From Flavobacterium macacae (GTDB lineage: Bacteria > Bacteroidota > Bacteroidia > Flavobacteriales > Flavobacteriaceae), in the NCBI RefSeq assembly GCF_003865365.1, contig NZ_RQVR01000010.1, forward strand, positions 322 through 64,321: a DNA stretch of 64,000 bases, in the 5' to 3' direction. Positions 1-7,778 of this stretch are shown one piece after another. Each line of letters opens with the position of its first letter. Position 1 is the first letter of the stretch. The position numbers and the translations under genes were made by a program. The notes beneath the pieces were generated by a model that saw only the letters and a program-made list of their open reading frames with translations, made no database searches and was not told the origin of the DNA.

Positions 1-72
1 ACAAATCCTGATAAATAAATAGCCTTTCGCTCCTCGGAAAAATGCTTCTATATATTAAGGTATGTTTTCTTT

Positions 73-153
73 CCTTATATATAGGTATAAAAAAGACAGC
101 GGAATGGCTGTCTTGTGTGTTTTTGAATATTTGGATCCTACCTATATATAAGG
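73..153. repeat. 15-bp inverted repeat bracketing a hairpin
   Basis: The arm CCTTATATATAGGTA (73-87) is the exact reverse complement of the arm at 139-153. A degenerate third copy sits at about 48-62. The arms flank the terminator hairpin at 93-114, and the right arm ends five bases before the stop codon of the DUF4294 gene. The whole could fold as a long stem with an inner hairpin. It may be a composite terminator or the remains of a small inverted-repeat element; the sequence does not decide between them. Confidence 0.6.
86..114 (-). terminator. Rho-independent terminator for the DUF4294 gene
   Basis: Read on the minus strand, AAGACAGC and GCTGTCTT pair around a six-base loop and are followed by a run of T. 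It lies 44 bases after the stop codon of the minus-strand gene ending at 158. Confidence 0.75.
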
Positions 154-157
154 TGTA

Positions 158-817
158 TTATGTTTTGGCTTTTGCTGCGATTCTTTCGTTCCAAGATTTG
201 GCCAGTTCCTGGTAATTGATATTGAGTTTTGAGGCTTGTTTGGGAAGGCGGTTTTCTTCGAAGGCTTTCACAAGGATTGTTTCGATCAGAAAATCTTCAC
301 CAACACCGTAAGGATTGTAGGTTCTTTTTAAGTCGATGCTGAAAACTCTTGCGGTTTTGTTTGCCCAGAATGCTTTCCAACCGCTTTTTTGTTCTTTGAT
401 CAAATCAAATGTCGTGCTTCCGGTTTGGCGGTGGATTAACTTTACCAAAATTTGTCCGTCTTTTCTAGATAGTTTTTTTAGCTGTCCTTCAAATTCATCT
501 TCCAGATACTTTTCTACTATCTTGAAATATTTCTTTTTTTCCCTGTCAGTCTTCAACTTGGCCAATCCTTTTTCAAGAGCGACCAATCTTTCTGATGTGG
601 CTTTGGCAAATGGATAGACTCTTTGCACGCGACGCTGCAGTATGATAAAATTCTTTTGGCTTTCTTCATCGACATCTCCTCTATAAATTAATACTTCGGG
701 AAGCTGTACTAATTTAATGGTGTCTTGTTCATTTAAGTATTCATCGTTCTTATCGACTTGCGCATTTATCGCGTTGGTGATCAAGAATAGGAAAAGTATA
801 TATTTTATCGATTTCAT
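158..817 (-). CDS. DUF4294 family protein, exported
   Basis: Conserved Bacteroidetes protein of unknown function, 219 residues. The start chosen is the ATG at 817, which opens with a signal peptide (MKSIKYILFLFLI, likely cut near NAQ), so it should be exported. An in-frame TTG at 871 would add 18 residues in front of the signal peptide and is less likely. The body carries the features I associate with DUF4294: the early PEVLIYRG segment, a QRRVQRVYPFAK stretch, a charged helical middle and a NPYG motif near the end. It is divergent from the M42 peptidase gene and has its own terminator. Family assignment is from recognition; no catalytic residues are recognised. Confidence 0.8.
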   Translation of the reverse strand: MKSIKYILFLFLITNAINAQVDKNDEYLNEQDTIKLVQLPEVLIYRGDVDEESQKNFIILQRRVQRVYPFAKATSERLVALEKGLAKLKTDREKKKYFKIVEKYLEDEFEGQLKKLSRKDGQILVKLIHRQTGSTTFDLIKEQKSGWKAFWANKTARVFSIDLKRTYNPYGVGEDFLIETILVKAFEENRLPKQASKLNINYQELAKSWNERIAAKAKT

Positions 818-899
818 TTGTTCGTAATTGTTTTGTAAAATTATACAATAAATAGATAACTGTGATTTCAAATTTATATTTTAGCAAAAAATTACTTTT

Positions 900-1988
900 A
901 TGGCAAAATCAATATTGAATAAGTCTTCGATGACTTTTCTGGAAAACTACTTAAACAATGCTTCTCCGACCGGATATGAATCGAGCGGTCAAAAAATTTG
1001 GATGGATTATTTAAAGCCATATGTTGATACCTTTATTACGGATACTTATGGAACTGCGGTTGGTGTCATCAATCCGGATGCAAAATATAGAGTCGTGATT
1101 GAAGGCCACGCTGATGAAATTTCTTGGTATGTGAATTATATTACTGATAACGGTTTAATTTATGTTATTAGAAATGGTGGATCTGACCACATGATCGCGC
1201 CTTCAAAGCGTGTCAATATTCATACCAAAAAAGGAATTGTTCAAGGCGTTTTTGGATGGCCAGCAATTCATACCAGAAATCGCGCTAAAGAAGAACCGGC
1301 AAGAATCGATAATATCTTCATTGATTGTGGTTGCGAAACTAAGGAAGAAGTTGAAAAACTTGGCGTTCACGTGGGTTGCGTAATTACGTATCCTGATGAA
1401 TTTATGGTATTGAACGAAAACAAATTTGTTTGCAGAGCGATTGACAACAGAATGGGCGGTTTTATGATTGCTGAAGTGGCGCGATTATTACATGAAAATA
1501 AAAAGAAATTGCCATTTGGCTTGTACATCACAAATTCTGTTCAAGAAGAAGTTGGGTTGCGCGGTGCCGAAATGATTACTAAAACTATTCGTCCAAATGT
1601 GGCTATTGTTACTGATGTTTGCCACGATTCGACAACGCCGATGATTGACAAAAAAATTGAAGGCGACACACAAATCGGAAAAGGTCCGGTGGTGACTTAC
1701 GCTCCGGCAGTTCAAAATAATTTGCGCGAATTGATTCTTGACACGGCTGAAGAAAAGAAAATTCCGTTTCAGAGATTGGCATCTTCAAGAGTTACCGGAA
1801 CCGACACAGATGCTTTTGCTTACAGCAATGGCGGTGTAGCGTCGGCATTAATCTCATTGCCGTTGCGTTATATGCACACGACTGTTGAGATGGTTCACCG
1901 TGAAGATGTGGAAAATGTGATTAAATTGATTTATGAATCACTATTGAAAATTGAAAACGAAGAAACTTTTTCTTACTTCAAGAACTAA
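900..1988 (+). CDS. M42 family metallopeptidase (aminopeptidase)
   Basis: Cytoplasmic zinc or cobalt aminopeptidase of the M42 family (glutamyl aminopeptidase/TET-like), expected to trim peptides from the N-terminus. It has 362 residues, the usual length. Visible metal and catalytic motifs in order are EGHADEIS (about residue 63-70), AIDNRMGG (about 180), the QEEVG pair of acidic residues (about 215), TDVCHD (about 238) and RYMHTTVE near the end (about 328), which together form the co-catalytic metal site of the family. The ATG at 900 is the natural start. A strong hairpin terminator follows at 2003-2037, so the gene is probably monocistronic. Confidence 0.9.
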   Translation: MAKSILNKSSMTFLENYLNNASPTGYESSGQKIWMDYLKPYVDTFITDTYGTAVGVINPDAKYRVVIEGHADEISWYVNYITDNGLIYVIRNGGSDHMIAPSKRVNIHTKKGIVQGVFGWPAIHTRNRAKEEPARIDNIFIDCGCETKEEVEKLGVHVGCVITYPDEFMVLNENKFVCRAIDNRMGGFMIAEVARLLHENKKKLPFGLYITNSVQEEVGLRGAEMITKTIRPNVAIVTDVCHDSTTPMIDKKIEGDTQIGKGPVVTYAPAVQNNLRELILDTAEEKKIPFQRLASSRVTGTDTDAFAYSNGGVASALISLPLRYMHTTVEMVHREDVENVIKLIYESLLKIENEETFSYFKN

Positions 1989-2002
1989 AATTTATAAAAA
2001 AC

Positions 2003-2037
2003 AAAATCCCGCAATCGAAAGAAAGCGGGATTTTTTT
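2003..2037 (+). terminator. Rho-independent terminator after the M42 gene
   Basis: AAAATCCCGC pairs with GCGGGATTTT around a 12-base loop, followed by a T run. It lies about 15 bases after the M42 stop codon. The A-rich 5' side may also let it work for the convergent ankyrin gene. Confidence 0.85.
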
Positions 2038-2051
2038 GATTGATGATTGTC

Positions 2052-2435
2052 TTATTTTTTATAGGCTTTTAAAATTTCAACGGTTTCTTTTGCGTTTGAA
2101 AGCTCAGCGTGTCTTAAAGCTGTAAAACCTTTTTGGTCTTTTAAATTTGCTTTTGCGCCACTTTTTAGAAGAAATTTTACAATTTCAACTCTGTTATATC
2201 TTGAAGCAATCATTAATGGCGTCAAACCATTTGAAGTTTCATTGATATCCGATCCAAATTCTACCATTTTTTTTACGGTTTCAAAGTCTCCCTGAACCAC
2301 TGCATTACAAAGCGGACTCAAACTTTCATTGGCAACATACACTTTTGCAGTTGGTTGATTTTCTAAATTGGAAGCGATTGCAACATTTCCGATTGCTAAT
2401 AAAGCAACTCCTAAATAAACGATTGATTTTTTCAT
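2052..2435 (-). CDS. small exported ankyrin-repeat protein
   Basis: Protein of 127 residues with an N-terminal signal peptide (MKKSIVYLGVALLAIGNVAIA) followed by about two and a half ankyrin repeats (residues about 40-125). Repeat signatures are GLTPLMIASRYNRVEIVKFLL and GFTALRHAELS. Ankyrin repeats bind other proteins; the export signal suggests a periplasmic partner, which cannot be named from sequence. The gene stands alone and converges on the M42 gene. About 200 bases separate it from purC and hold only the purC terminator and AT-rich sequence. Confidence 0.85.
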   Translation of the reverse strand: MKKSIVYLGVALLAIGNVAIASNLENQPTAKVYVANESLSPLCNAVVQGDFETVKKMVEFGSDINETSNGLTPLMIASRYNRVEIVKFLLKSGAKANLKDQKGFTALRHAELSNAKETVEILKAYKK

Positions 2436-2585
2436 GATGATTGTTTTTTAATTGATGATGATTAATAATGATGATTGTTTAAGTAAGACGAAAGACTGTT
2501 TTTATTGTTACATCCTTTTTTTGTTATAACACAATTTTAACAAATAACCTGCTTTAAATCAACGGATTACTTTCAGCACAAAGTA

Positions 2586-2610
2586 AAAAAAAACCACGCA
2601 GTGCGTGGTT
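2586..2610 (-). terminator. Rho-independent terminator for purC
   Basis: On the minus strand AACCACGC and GCGTGGTT pair around a three-base loop, followed by a run of about nine T. It starts 26 bases after the purC stop codon. Confidence 0.85.
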
Positions 2611-2635
2611 AATTAAGTATTATCAAACGATTAGC

Positions 2636-3586
2636 TTATTGCTTTAAAAATTCTAAAACGTGCTTTTCGATTCTCTCGTTGATGTTTGAAATATCTGCTT
2701 TGAAAAATTCTTCTCCAAGTATATTTTCATACAATTCAATATATCTTTCAGAAACCGAGTTCACGTAAGCCTCATCCATTTCAGGAATTTGCTGTCCTTC
2801 TTTGCCTTGAAAACCTCCAGCGATCAACCATTGTCTCACGAATTCTTTTGACAATTGTTTTTGTGATTCACCTCTATCTTGTCTTTCTTGATATCCTTCT
2901 TTATAAAAATATCTAGAAGAATCTGGCGTGTGAATTTCATCAATCAAAACGATTTTTCCGTCTTTTGTTTTTCCGAATTCATATTTGGTATCTACCAAAA
3001 TCAAACCTCTGTCAGAAGCTATTTCTTGTCCTTTATTATATAGGACTCTAGTGTAATTTTCTAAAACTTCATAATCTTCTAAAGAAACGATTCCTTTCTC
3101 CAAGATTTCTTCTCTTGAAATATCAGCATCGTGTTCGCCATTGTCTGCTTTTGTGGTTGGCGTGATGATTGGTTCTGGAAATTGATCGTTTTCTTTTAAA
3201 CCTTCTGGCATTGTTACGCCACAGATTTCTCTTTTTCCTAAAACATATTCACGCGCAGCGTGACCTGAAAGATAACCGCGAATTACCATTTCTACTTTAA
3301 ATGGTTCGCATAAATGACCAACGGCAACATTTGGATCTGGTGTTGCAATCAACCAATTCGGAACTAAATGCGAAGTCATTTCCATAAATCGTGTTGCGAT
3401 TTGGTTCAAGATTTGCCCTTTGTATGGAATTCCTTCTGGCAGAACTACGTCAAAAGCTGAAAGCCTGTCAGTAGCCACCATTACTAATAATTCATCATTG
3501 ATATTATAAACTTCACGGACTTTTCCGCGGTAAACTGATTTTTGTCCAGGGAAATTGAAATCGGTCGTTGTGATGGTGTTGCTCAT
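2636..3586 (-). CDS. purC: SAICAR synthetase (phosphoribosylaminoimidazole-succinocarboxamide synthase)
   Basis: Catalyses the ATP-dependent joining of CAIR and aspartate to give SAICAR in de novo purine synthesis, in the cytoplasm. The 316-residue length fits the longer form of PurC. Family motifs are visible in order: [10 protein letters not shown] (about 19-28), [10 protein letters not shown] (about 40), GYLSGHA (about 104), VDTKYEFG (about 197) and [11 protein letters not shown] (about 217-227). The ATG at 3586 directly precedes these. It is transcribed alone, from a good Bacteroidetes promoter at 3612-3642 to the terminator at 2586-2610. No other pur gene is nearby. Confidence 0.95.
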   Translation of the reverse strand: MSNTITTTDFNFPGQKSVYRGKVREVYNINDELLVMVATDRLSAFDVVLPEGIPYKGQILNQIATRFMEMTSHLVPNWLIATPDPNVAVGHLCEPFKVEMVIRGYLSGHAAREYVLGKREICGVTMPEGLKENDQFPEPIITPTTKADNGEHDADISREEILEKGIVSLEDYEVLENYTRVLYNKGQEIASDRGLILVDTKYEFGKTKDGKIVLIDEIHTPDSSRYFYKEGYQERQDRGESQKQLSKEFVRQWLIAGGFQGKEGQQIPEMDEAYVNSVSERYIELYENILGEEFFKADISNINERIEKHVLEFLKQ

Positions 3587-3940
3587 TGTATTGGTTAGTT
3601 GTTGTGTTTTGCAAAAGTAATTTGTTTCACGGAAGTATCAAAGTATTATTTGACAGAGATTCGCTAAATTTTACAGAGATTCACAAAGATTTTCAACTAC
3701 TGTCGGCACACACTGGTTCAAGTGTTTCCAAAAAAGCGGAAAGTTTCTCAAATAGCCCCGATGATGCCATTGTTTGAGCACTTTCTTATGCCTAAAAAGC
3801 AGAAGAAAAGCGAGTGGCTCCAGCGGGAAATGCAATTACTGAAAATGCCCGAGCCAATCGCTTCTAATACTATTTATTTGTTTTATGATCGCGTTTCATT
3901 CCTCACAATGACTTTGAAACCCAAATACACGGAAACTTTT
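3587..3940. other. 354-bp intergenic stretch with a probable dispersed repeat
   Basis: No credible gene is seen between purC and phoH. The first 55 bases hold the purC promoter. At 3657-3695 there are imperfect copies of ACAGAGATTC/ACAAAGATT. The stretch 3751-3832 begins AATAGCCCCGAT and ends CTCCAGCGGGAAATGC, which from memory resembles a repeat found between genes of Flavobacterium; that resemblance has not been searched. Confidence 0.45.
3612..3642 (-). promoter_or_regulatory. purC promoter
   Basis: On the minus strand TTTG (3642-3639) is followed after 19 bases by TACTTTTG (3619-3612), which fits the Bacteroidetes sigma consensus TTTG-N19-TAnnTTTG. It lies 26 bases upstream of the purC ATG. 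Confidence 0.7.
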
Positions 3941-4891
3941 CTAATCGTTATTTTCTATCTGTTTGTAAGCGTCGATTACTTTTTTAACCAAGCGGTGTCG
4001 TACGATATCTTTGTCATCCAGATAAATGATTCCGATTCCGTCGATGTCTTTCAGTACCAAAAGGGCTTCTTTTAGGCCAGAAATAGTTCTGCGTGGCAAA
4101 TCGACTTGGCCCGGATCTCCGGTAATCATAAATTTCGCCTGTTTTCCCATACGCGTCAAAAACATTTTCATTTGAGAATGCGTCGTGTTTTGGGCTTCAT
4201 CGAGAATCACAAAAGCGTTGTCCAACGTTCGCCCGCGCATAAATGCCAAAGGTGCAATCTGGATGATTCCTTTCAAGAGATAGTCCTCCAACTTTTCATT
4301 CGGTAACATATCGCGCAACGCATCATACAACGGTTGCATGTAAGGATCGAGTTTTTCTTTCATATCACCAGGCAGAAATCCGAGGTTTTCACCAGCTTCC
4401 ACAGCAGGTCGCGTCAAGATGATTCTTTTGACTTGCTTTTCTTTCAGCGCTTTCACGGCCATTGCAACTCCGGTGTAAGTTTTACCTGTTCCGGCGGGAC
4501 CAACGGCAAAAACCATATCGTTTTTGTTCATCGTGTCCACAAGCAATTGCTGGTTTGGCGTCATGGCCTTGATGATTTTTCCGCCAACGCCGTGCACCAA
4601 AATTTTATCGTGGTCGCCCATTCGTTCCACTTGCTGGCTTCCACCTTCGATTACACGTTCAATGACGTTGTCGTCAATGTTGTTGTACCGCGAAAAGTGA
4701 AGCATCAGTCGGTTAAAACGGTTTTCGAACTCGTCTAAAACTTCTTTTTCTCCAAAAGCTTTGATCGTGGTTCCTCTCGCGACGATTTTTAACTTGGGAT
4801 AATACTTTCTAATTGTTTCAAGATGAGAGTCTTGAGCGCCCCAAAAATCTTTTGGCGCGATATCTACGAGTTCAATGGTTCTTTCGTTCAA
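3941..4891 (-). CDS. phoH: PhoH family ATPase (YbeZ-like), TTG start
   Basis: PhoH-like P-loop NTPase of 316 residues, a cytoplasmic ATPase linked to RNA metabolism and phosphate stress in other bacteria. Walker A is GPAGTGKT at residues 131-138, and Walker B is VILDEAQN at about 227-234. A basic N-terminal domain precedes the ATPase core, as in YbeZ proteins. The start is a TTG at 4891: reading upstream in frame there is no ATG before a stop, and the segment NERTIELVDIAPKDFWG matches the N-terminus I expect for flavobacterial PhoH. It is divergent from the SAM hydrolase gene. Confidence 0.9.
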   Translation of the reverse strand: MNERTIELVDIAPKDFWGAQDSHLETIRKYYPKLKIVARGTTIKAFGEKEVLDEFENRFNRLMLHFSRYNNIDDNVIERVIEGGSQQVERMGDHDKILVHGVGGKIIKAMTPNQQLLVDTMNKNDMVFAVGPAGTGKTYTGVAMAVKALKEKQVKRIILTRPAVEAGENLGFLPGDMKEKLDPYMQPLYDALRDMLPNEKLEDYLLKGIIQIAPLAFMRGRTLDNAFVILDEAQNTTHSQMKMFLTRMGKQAKFMITGDPGQVDLPRRTISGLKEALLVLKDIDGIGIIYLDDKDIVRHRLVKKVIDAYKQIENND

Positions 4892-4932
4892 AAGCTGTAG
4901 TATTAAATTAAAAATTTATCTGGCTATTTTCT

Positions 4933-4940
4933 TAGCTTTG
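4933..4940 (+). promoter_or_regulatory. possible -7 element for the SAM hydrolase gene
   Basis: TAGCTTTG matches TAnnTTTG and lies 58 bases before the ATG at 4999. No clear TTTG element is seen 19-20 bases upstream, so this is tentative. Confidence 0.35.
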
Positions 4941-4998
4941 CATATCTCAAATTTAATAAAAAAATAGGCGCTTCGGCGGTAATGTTATAAACAATTTT

Positions 4999-5826
4999 AT
5001 GTCAATAATTACTCTCACTACTGATTTTGGATGCAAAGACCATTTTGTTGGCGCTTTAAAAGGCAAGATCTATTCTGAGTTTTCAGAGGCGAAAATTGTG
5101 GATATTTCTCACGAAATTGACTTATTTAATGTCTCGCAAACAAGTTATGTTGTTGGGGCTTCGTATGGTAGCTTTCCGAAAGGAACGGTTCATATTATTG
5201 GAGTCGATGCTGAATTGCATCAAGAAACCCAACATATAGCGATGGAATGGCAAGACCAATATTTTATTTGTGCCGATAACGGAATTTTGAGCATGCTGAC
5301 GCAAAAGATTATTCCGCAGAAGATTGTATCCATAAATATCCACGACCGATTGGCCATTAACGCCACAGCAATGGATGTTTTTGTGACCGTTGCGTGCCAT
5401 ATTTCCAAAGGCGGTTCGTTGAGCGTGATTGGTCGAGAAATTACCGAATTGCGCGAAGTGACTGAATTGCAGGCAGTGGTTGATCTAGATTTAAATTCTA
5501 TAAAAGGCCACGTCATCTATTTAGACCATTGTGGCAATGTGGTTACAAATATTTCAAGACAGCTTTTTTCAGAAATTGGGAAAGGCAGAAAATATGAAAT
5601 CGGTTTCAAAAATTACAAACTGAAGACAATTCTGCCAAATTATGCTTCAATTGTACATTTTGACCAAAATCCGATGAAATATTATGAAGGAAATAAATTG
5701 GCCATCTTTAACGAAGCTGGTTTTTTAGAAATTGCAATTTACAGAAGCGATCCGCGTTTGTCAGGAAGCGCTTCGAGTTTATTGGGAATGACCTATCGCG
5801 ATTTGGTGACGATTCGTTTTTTATAG
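4999..5826 (+). CDS. SAM hydrolase/SAM-dependent halogenase family protein (DUF62)
   Basis: Member of the S-adenosyl-L-methionine hydroxide adenosyltransferase family (DUF62), which splits SAM to adenosine and methionine; the fluorinase and chlorinase are rare specialised members. The 275-residue length is typical. Visible motifs are TTDFG at residues 7-11, the DISHEID segment (about 36-42) with the Asp and His used in the active site, and the C-terminal HCGNVVTN and NEAGFLEIA segments of the second domain. Nothing suggests halogenase activity over the common hydrolase, so the plain family name is kept. The gene is followed 60 bases later by the monooxygenase-fold gene. Confidence 0.88.
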   Translation: MSIITLTTDFGCKDHFVGALKGKIYSEFSEAKIVDISHEIDLFNVSQTSYVVGASYGSFPKGTVHIIGVDAELHQETQHIAMEWQDQYFICADNGILSMLTQKIIPQKIVSINIHDRLAINATAMDVFVTVACHISKGGSLSVIGREITELREVTELQAVVDLDLNSIKGHVIYLDHCGNVVTNISRQLFSEIGKGRKYEIGFKNYKLKTILPNYASIVHFDQNPMKYYEGNKLAIFNEAGFLEIAIYRSDPRLSGSASSLLGMTYRDLVTIRFL

Positions 5827-5886
5827 AAAAAAGAGAAAAGAATCAAGATTAAAGAACTAAAGCCATAAATCTAAATCATAAATCAA

Positions 5887-6183
5887 ATGTTTATTAGAAT
5901 AGTAAAATTATCCTTTCATGAAGAAAACATTCCAGCATTTTTGGAAAATTTTGAATTGATGAAAGAAAAAATACGAAATGCGCCGGGAAACCGTTTCCTA
6001 GAATTGTATCAAGACAAGAACAACAAAAGCATCTTCTTTACTTATAGTTATTGGGAAACCGAGCAAGATTTAGAAAATTATAGAAACTCGGAGCTTTTTG
6101 ATGGGATTTGGAGTTTTACGAAGAAATTATTTAATGACAGACCCGAAGCTTGGAGCGTTGATAAATTGGCGAGCTTGGCCTAG
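5887..6183 (+). CDS. antibiotic biosynthesis monooxygenase (ABM) domain protein
   Basis: Small 98-residue protein with a dimeric alpha-beta barrel (ABM) fold as judged from the pattern MFIRIVKLSFHEE at the start and the FFTYSYWETEQDLENYRNS segment in the middle. Such proteins include quinol monooxygenases and heme-degrading enzymes, but many have no known activity. Substrate cannot be inferred. It sits between the SAM hydrolase and methyltransferase genes, 39 bases before the latter, and may be cotranscribed. Confidence 0.8.
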   Translation: MFIRIVKLSFHEENIPAFLENFELMKEKIRNAPGNRFLELYQDKNNKSIFFTYSYWETEQDLENYRNSELFDGIWSFTKKLFNDRPEAWSVDKLASLA

Positions 6184-6222
6184 TTTAAGATTTTAGATTT
6201 TTGTTACTTTTAAACTAAAAAA

Positions 6223-7053
6223 ATGAATCCACTTTTAAGAAAAGCTTTTTATGCTCTTCCTGTAAATTTGCGCTACACGATTCGGCGCATTGTTTATTTA
6301 CCGCAAGATTTACTCAATAAAAGACATCCGTTAATGCCACCAAAAGGGATGATTTTTACCGGTTCTGGAAATTATATTGAAATTGGAAAACAGTTTTTTT
6401 CTTATTTTAAAAACTACGGAGAACTTCATCCTGATAATTCAATTTTAGATATTGGCTCTGGAATTGGCCGAATGGCGGTTCCTTTTACCGAATTTCTTTC
6501 TGAAAAAGGAAAATACGAAGGTTTTGATATTGTAAAAACCGGCGTAGATTGGTGCAATGAAAATATTTCAAAGCAATTTCCCAATTTCAATTTCAAGCTG
6601 ATTCCCTTGAAAAACGATTTGTATAATTTAGATACAGAAGATGTGGCTTCAGATTTGAAATTTCCTTATGAAAATGATACATTTGACTTCGCATTTCTGA
6701 CCTCGGTTTTCACGCACATGATGCCCGAAGATTTAGAAAATTATGTAAAAGAAATTCGTCGCGTTTTGCAAAAAGACAAAAAATGTTTGGCTACGTTTTT
6801 TATTTTGGATCAAGAAAGCGAAAATTCAATGTTGAAAAACGGACAAAAGAACTTTCCGCATAAATTTGGCAGGTATTCTTTGATGGATAAATCGGTTAAA
6901 GAAGCAAATGTTGGATTTCAAAAAGAATATATTTTAGATTTGTTTGCCAAAAATGGTTTTGAAGTAACCGAATTTATCAGAGGAAATTGGTCAGGCGCCA
7001 AACCCGGAATTTTAAATGAACACCAAGATATTTTAATTATAAAAAAGATTTAA
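6223..7053 (+). CDS. class I SAM-dependent methyltransferase
   Basis: Methyltransferase of 276 residues. Motif I is ILDIGSGIGR at about residue 74-83, followed by the acidic end of strand 2 (GFDIVKTG) and a post-motif DFAFLTSVFTHM. The N-terminal 50 residues are basic. The acceptor substrate is unknown. The stop codon TAA at 7051-7053 shares its last A with the gldF start (TAATG), so translation of the two is probably coupled, although no role of this enzyme in gliding is known to me. Confidence 0.85.
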   Translation: MNPLLRKAFYALPVNLRYTIRRIVYLPQDLLNKRHPLMPPKGMIFTGSGNYIEIGKQFFSYFKNYGELHPDNSILDIGSGIGRMAVPFTEFLSEKGKYEGFDIVKTGVDWCNENISKQFPNFNFKLIPLKNDLYNLDTEDVASDLKFPYENDTFDFAFLTSVFTHMMPEDLENYVKEIRRVLQKDKKCLATFFILDQESENSMLKNGQKNFPHKFGRYSLMDKSVKEANVGFQKEYILDLFAKNGFEVTEFIRGNWSGAKPGILNEHQDILIIKKI

Positions 7054-7778
7054 TGAAATCAATATTATTACGAGAAATCAAATCCTTTTTCGGTTCGCCG
7101 ATCGGTTATTTGGTTATTGCCATTTTCCTGTTGATGAACGGGCTTTTCCTTTGGGTTTTCGAGGGCGATTTTAATATCCCAAATTCCGGATTTGCAGATT
7201 TGAGTCCGTTTTTTACGTTGGCTCCTTGGATTTTAATTTTCTTGATTCCGGCTGTAACAATGCGAAGCTTTTCGGATGAAAAAAAACAAGGAACCATCGA
7301 ATTGCTTTTCACAAAACCATTGAGCATTTGGCAAATCGTAAACGGAAAATTCTTTGGCGCTTTCCTTTTAATCATCATCGCCATCATTCCTACCATACTC
7401 TATGTATTCGTCATTTCAAGTTTGGGAAATCCGGAAGGCAATTTAGATTTCGGAAGCACTTTAGGTTCTTATTTCGGATTATTATTTTTAATCGGAGCTT
7501 ATACTTCTATCGGAATTTTCACTTCCACCCTATCTGAAAATCAAATTGTTGCTTTTATAATTTCGGTTTTTCTTTGCTTCTTATTTTATTTTGGTTTCGA
7601 CGGAATTTCAAGGTTTGCTGGCGATTTTGAACAAAGCATTTCGTCTATCGGGATGGATTATCATTTTAAAAGCATGAGTCGCGGGGTGCTGGACACCAGA
7701 GATATCATCTATTTTTTAAGCGTTACGGTATTATTTTTATCATTTACAGCTTTTAAACTTAAATCTTTGAAATCGTAA
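7053..7778 (+). CDS. gldF: gliding motility ABC transporter permease GldF
   Basis: Permease of the ABC transporter GldA-GldF-GldG required for Flavobacterium gliding. The protein has 241 residues and about six hydrophobic segments typical of ABC-2 permeases, beginning at residues 15-35 (SPIGYLVIAIFLLMNGLFL). The conserved TMRSFSDEKKQGTIELLFTKP segment between helices is present. The gene overlaps the preceding methyltransferase and the following gldG by one base each (TAATG). The ATPase GldA is not in the window, as is usual since it is encoded elsewhere. Confidence 0.93.
   Translation: MKSILLREIKSFFGSPIGYLVIAIFLLMNGLFLWVFEGDFNIPNSGFADLSPFFTLAPWILIFLIPAVTMRSFSDEKKQGTIELLFTKPLSIWQIVNGKFFGAFLLIIIAIIPTILYVFVISSLGNPEGNLDFGSTLGSYFGLLFLIGAYTSIGIFTSTLSENQIVAFIISVFLCFLFYFGFDGISRFAGDFEQSISSIGMDYHFKSMSRGVLDTRDIIYFLSVTVLFLSFTAFKLKSLKS

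Noticed and set aside
3722..4075. 117-residue open frame between purC and phoH
   Set aside because: It runs into the phoH gene on the opposite strand and has no family features; the part before phoH fits a non-coding repeat better.
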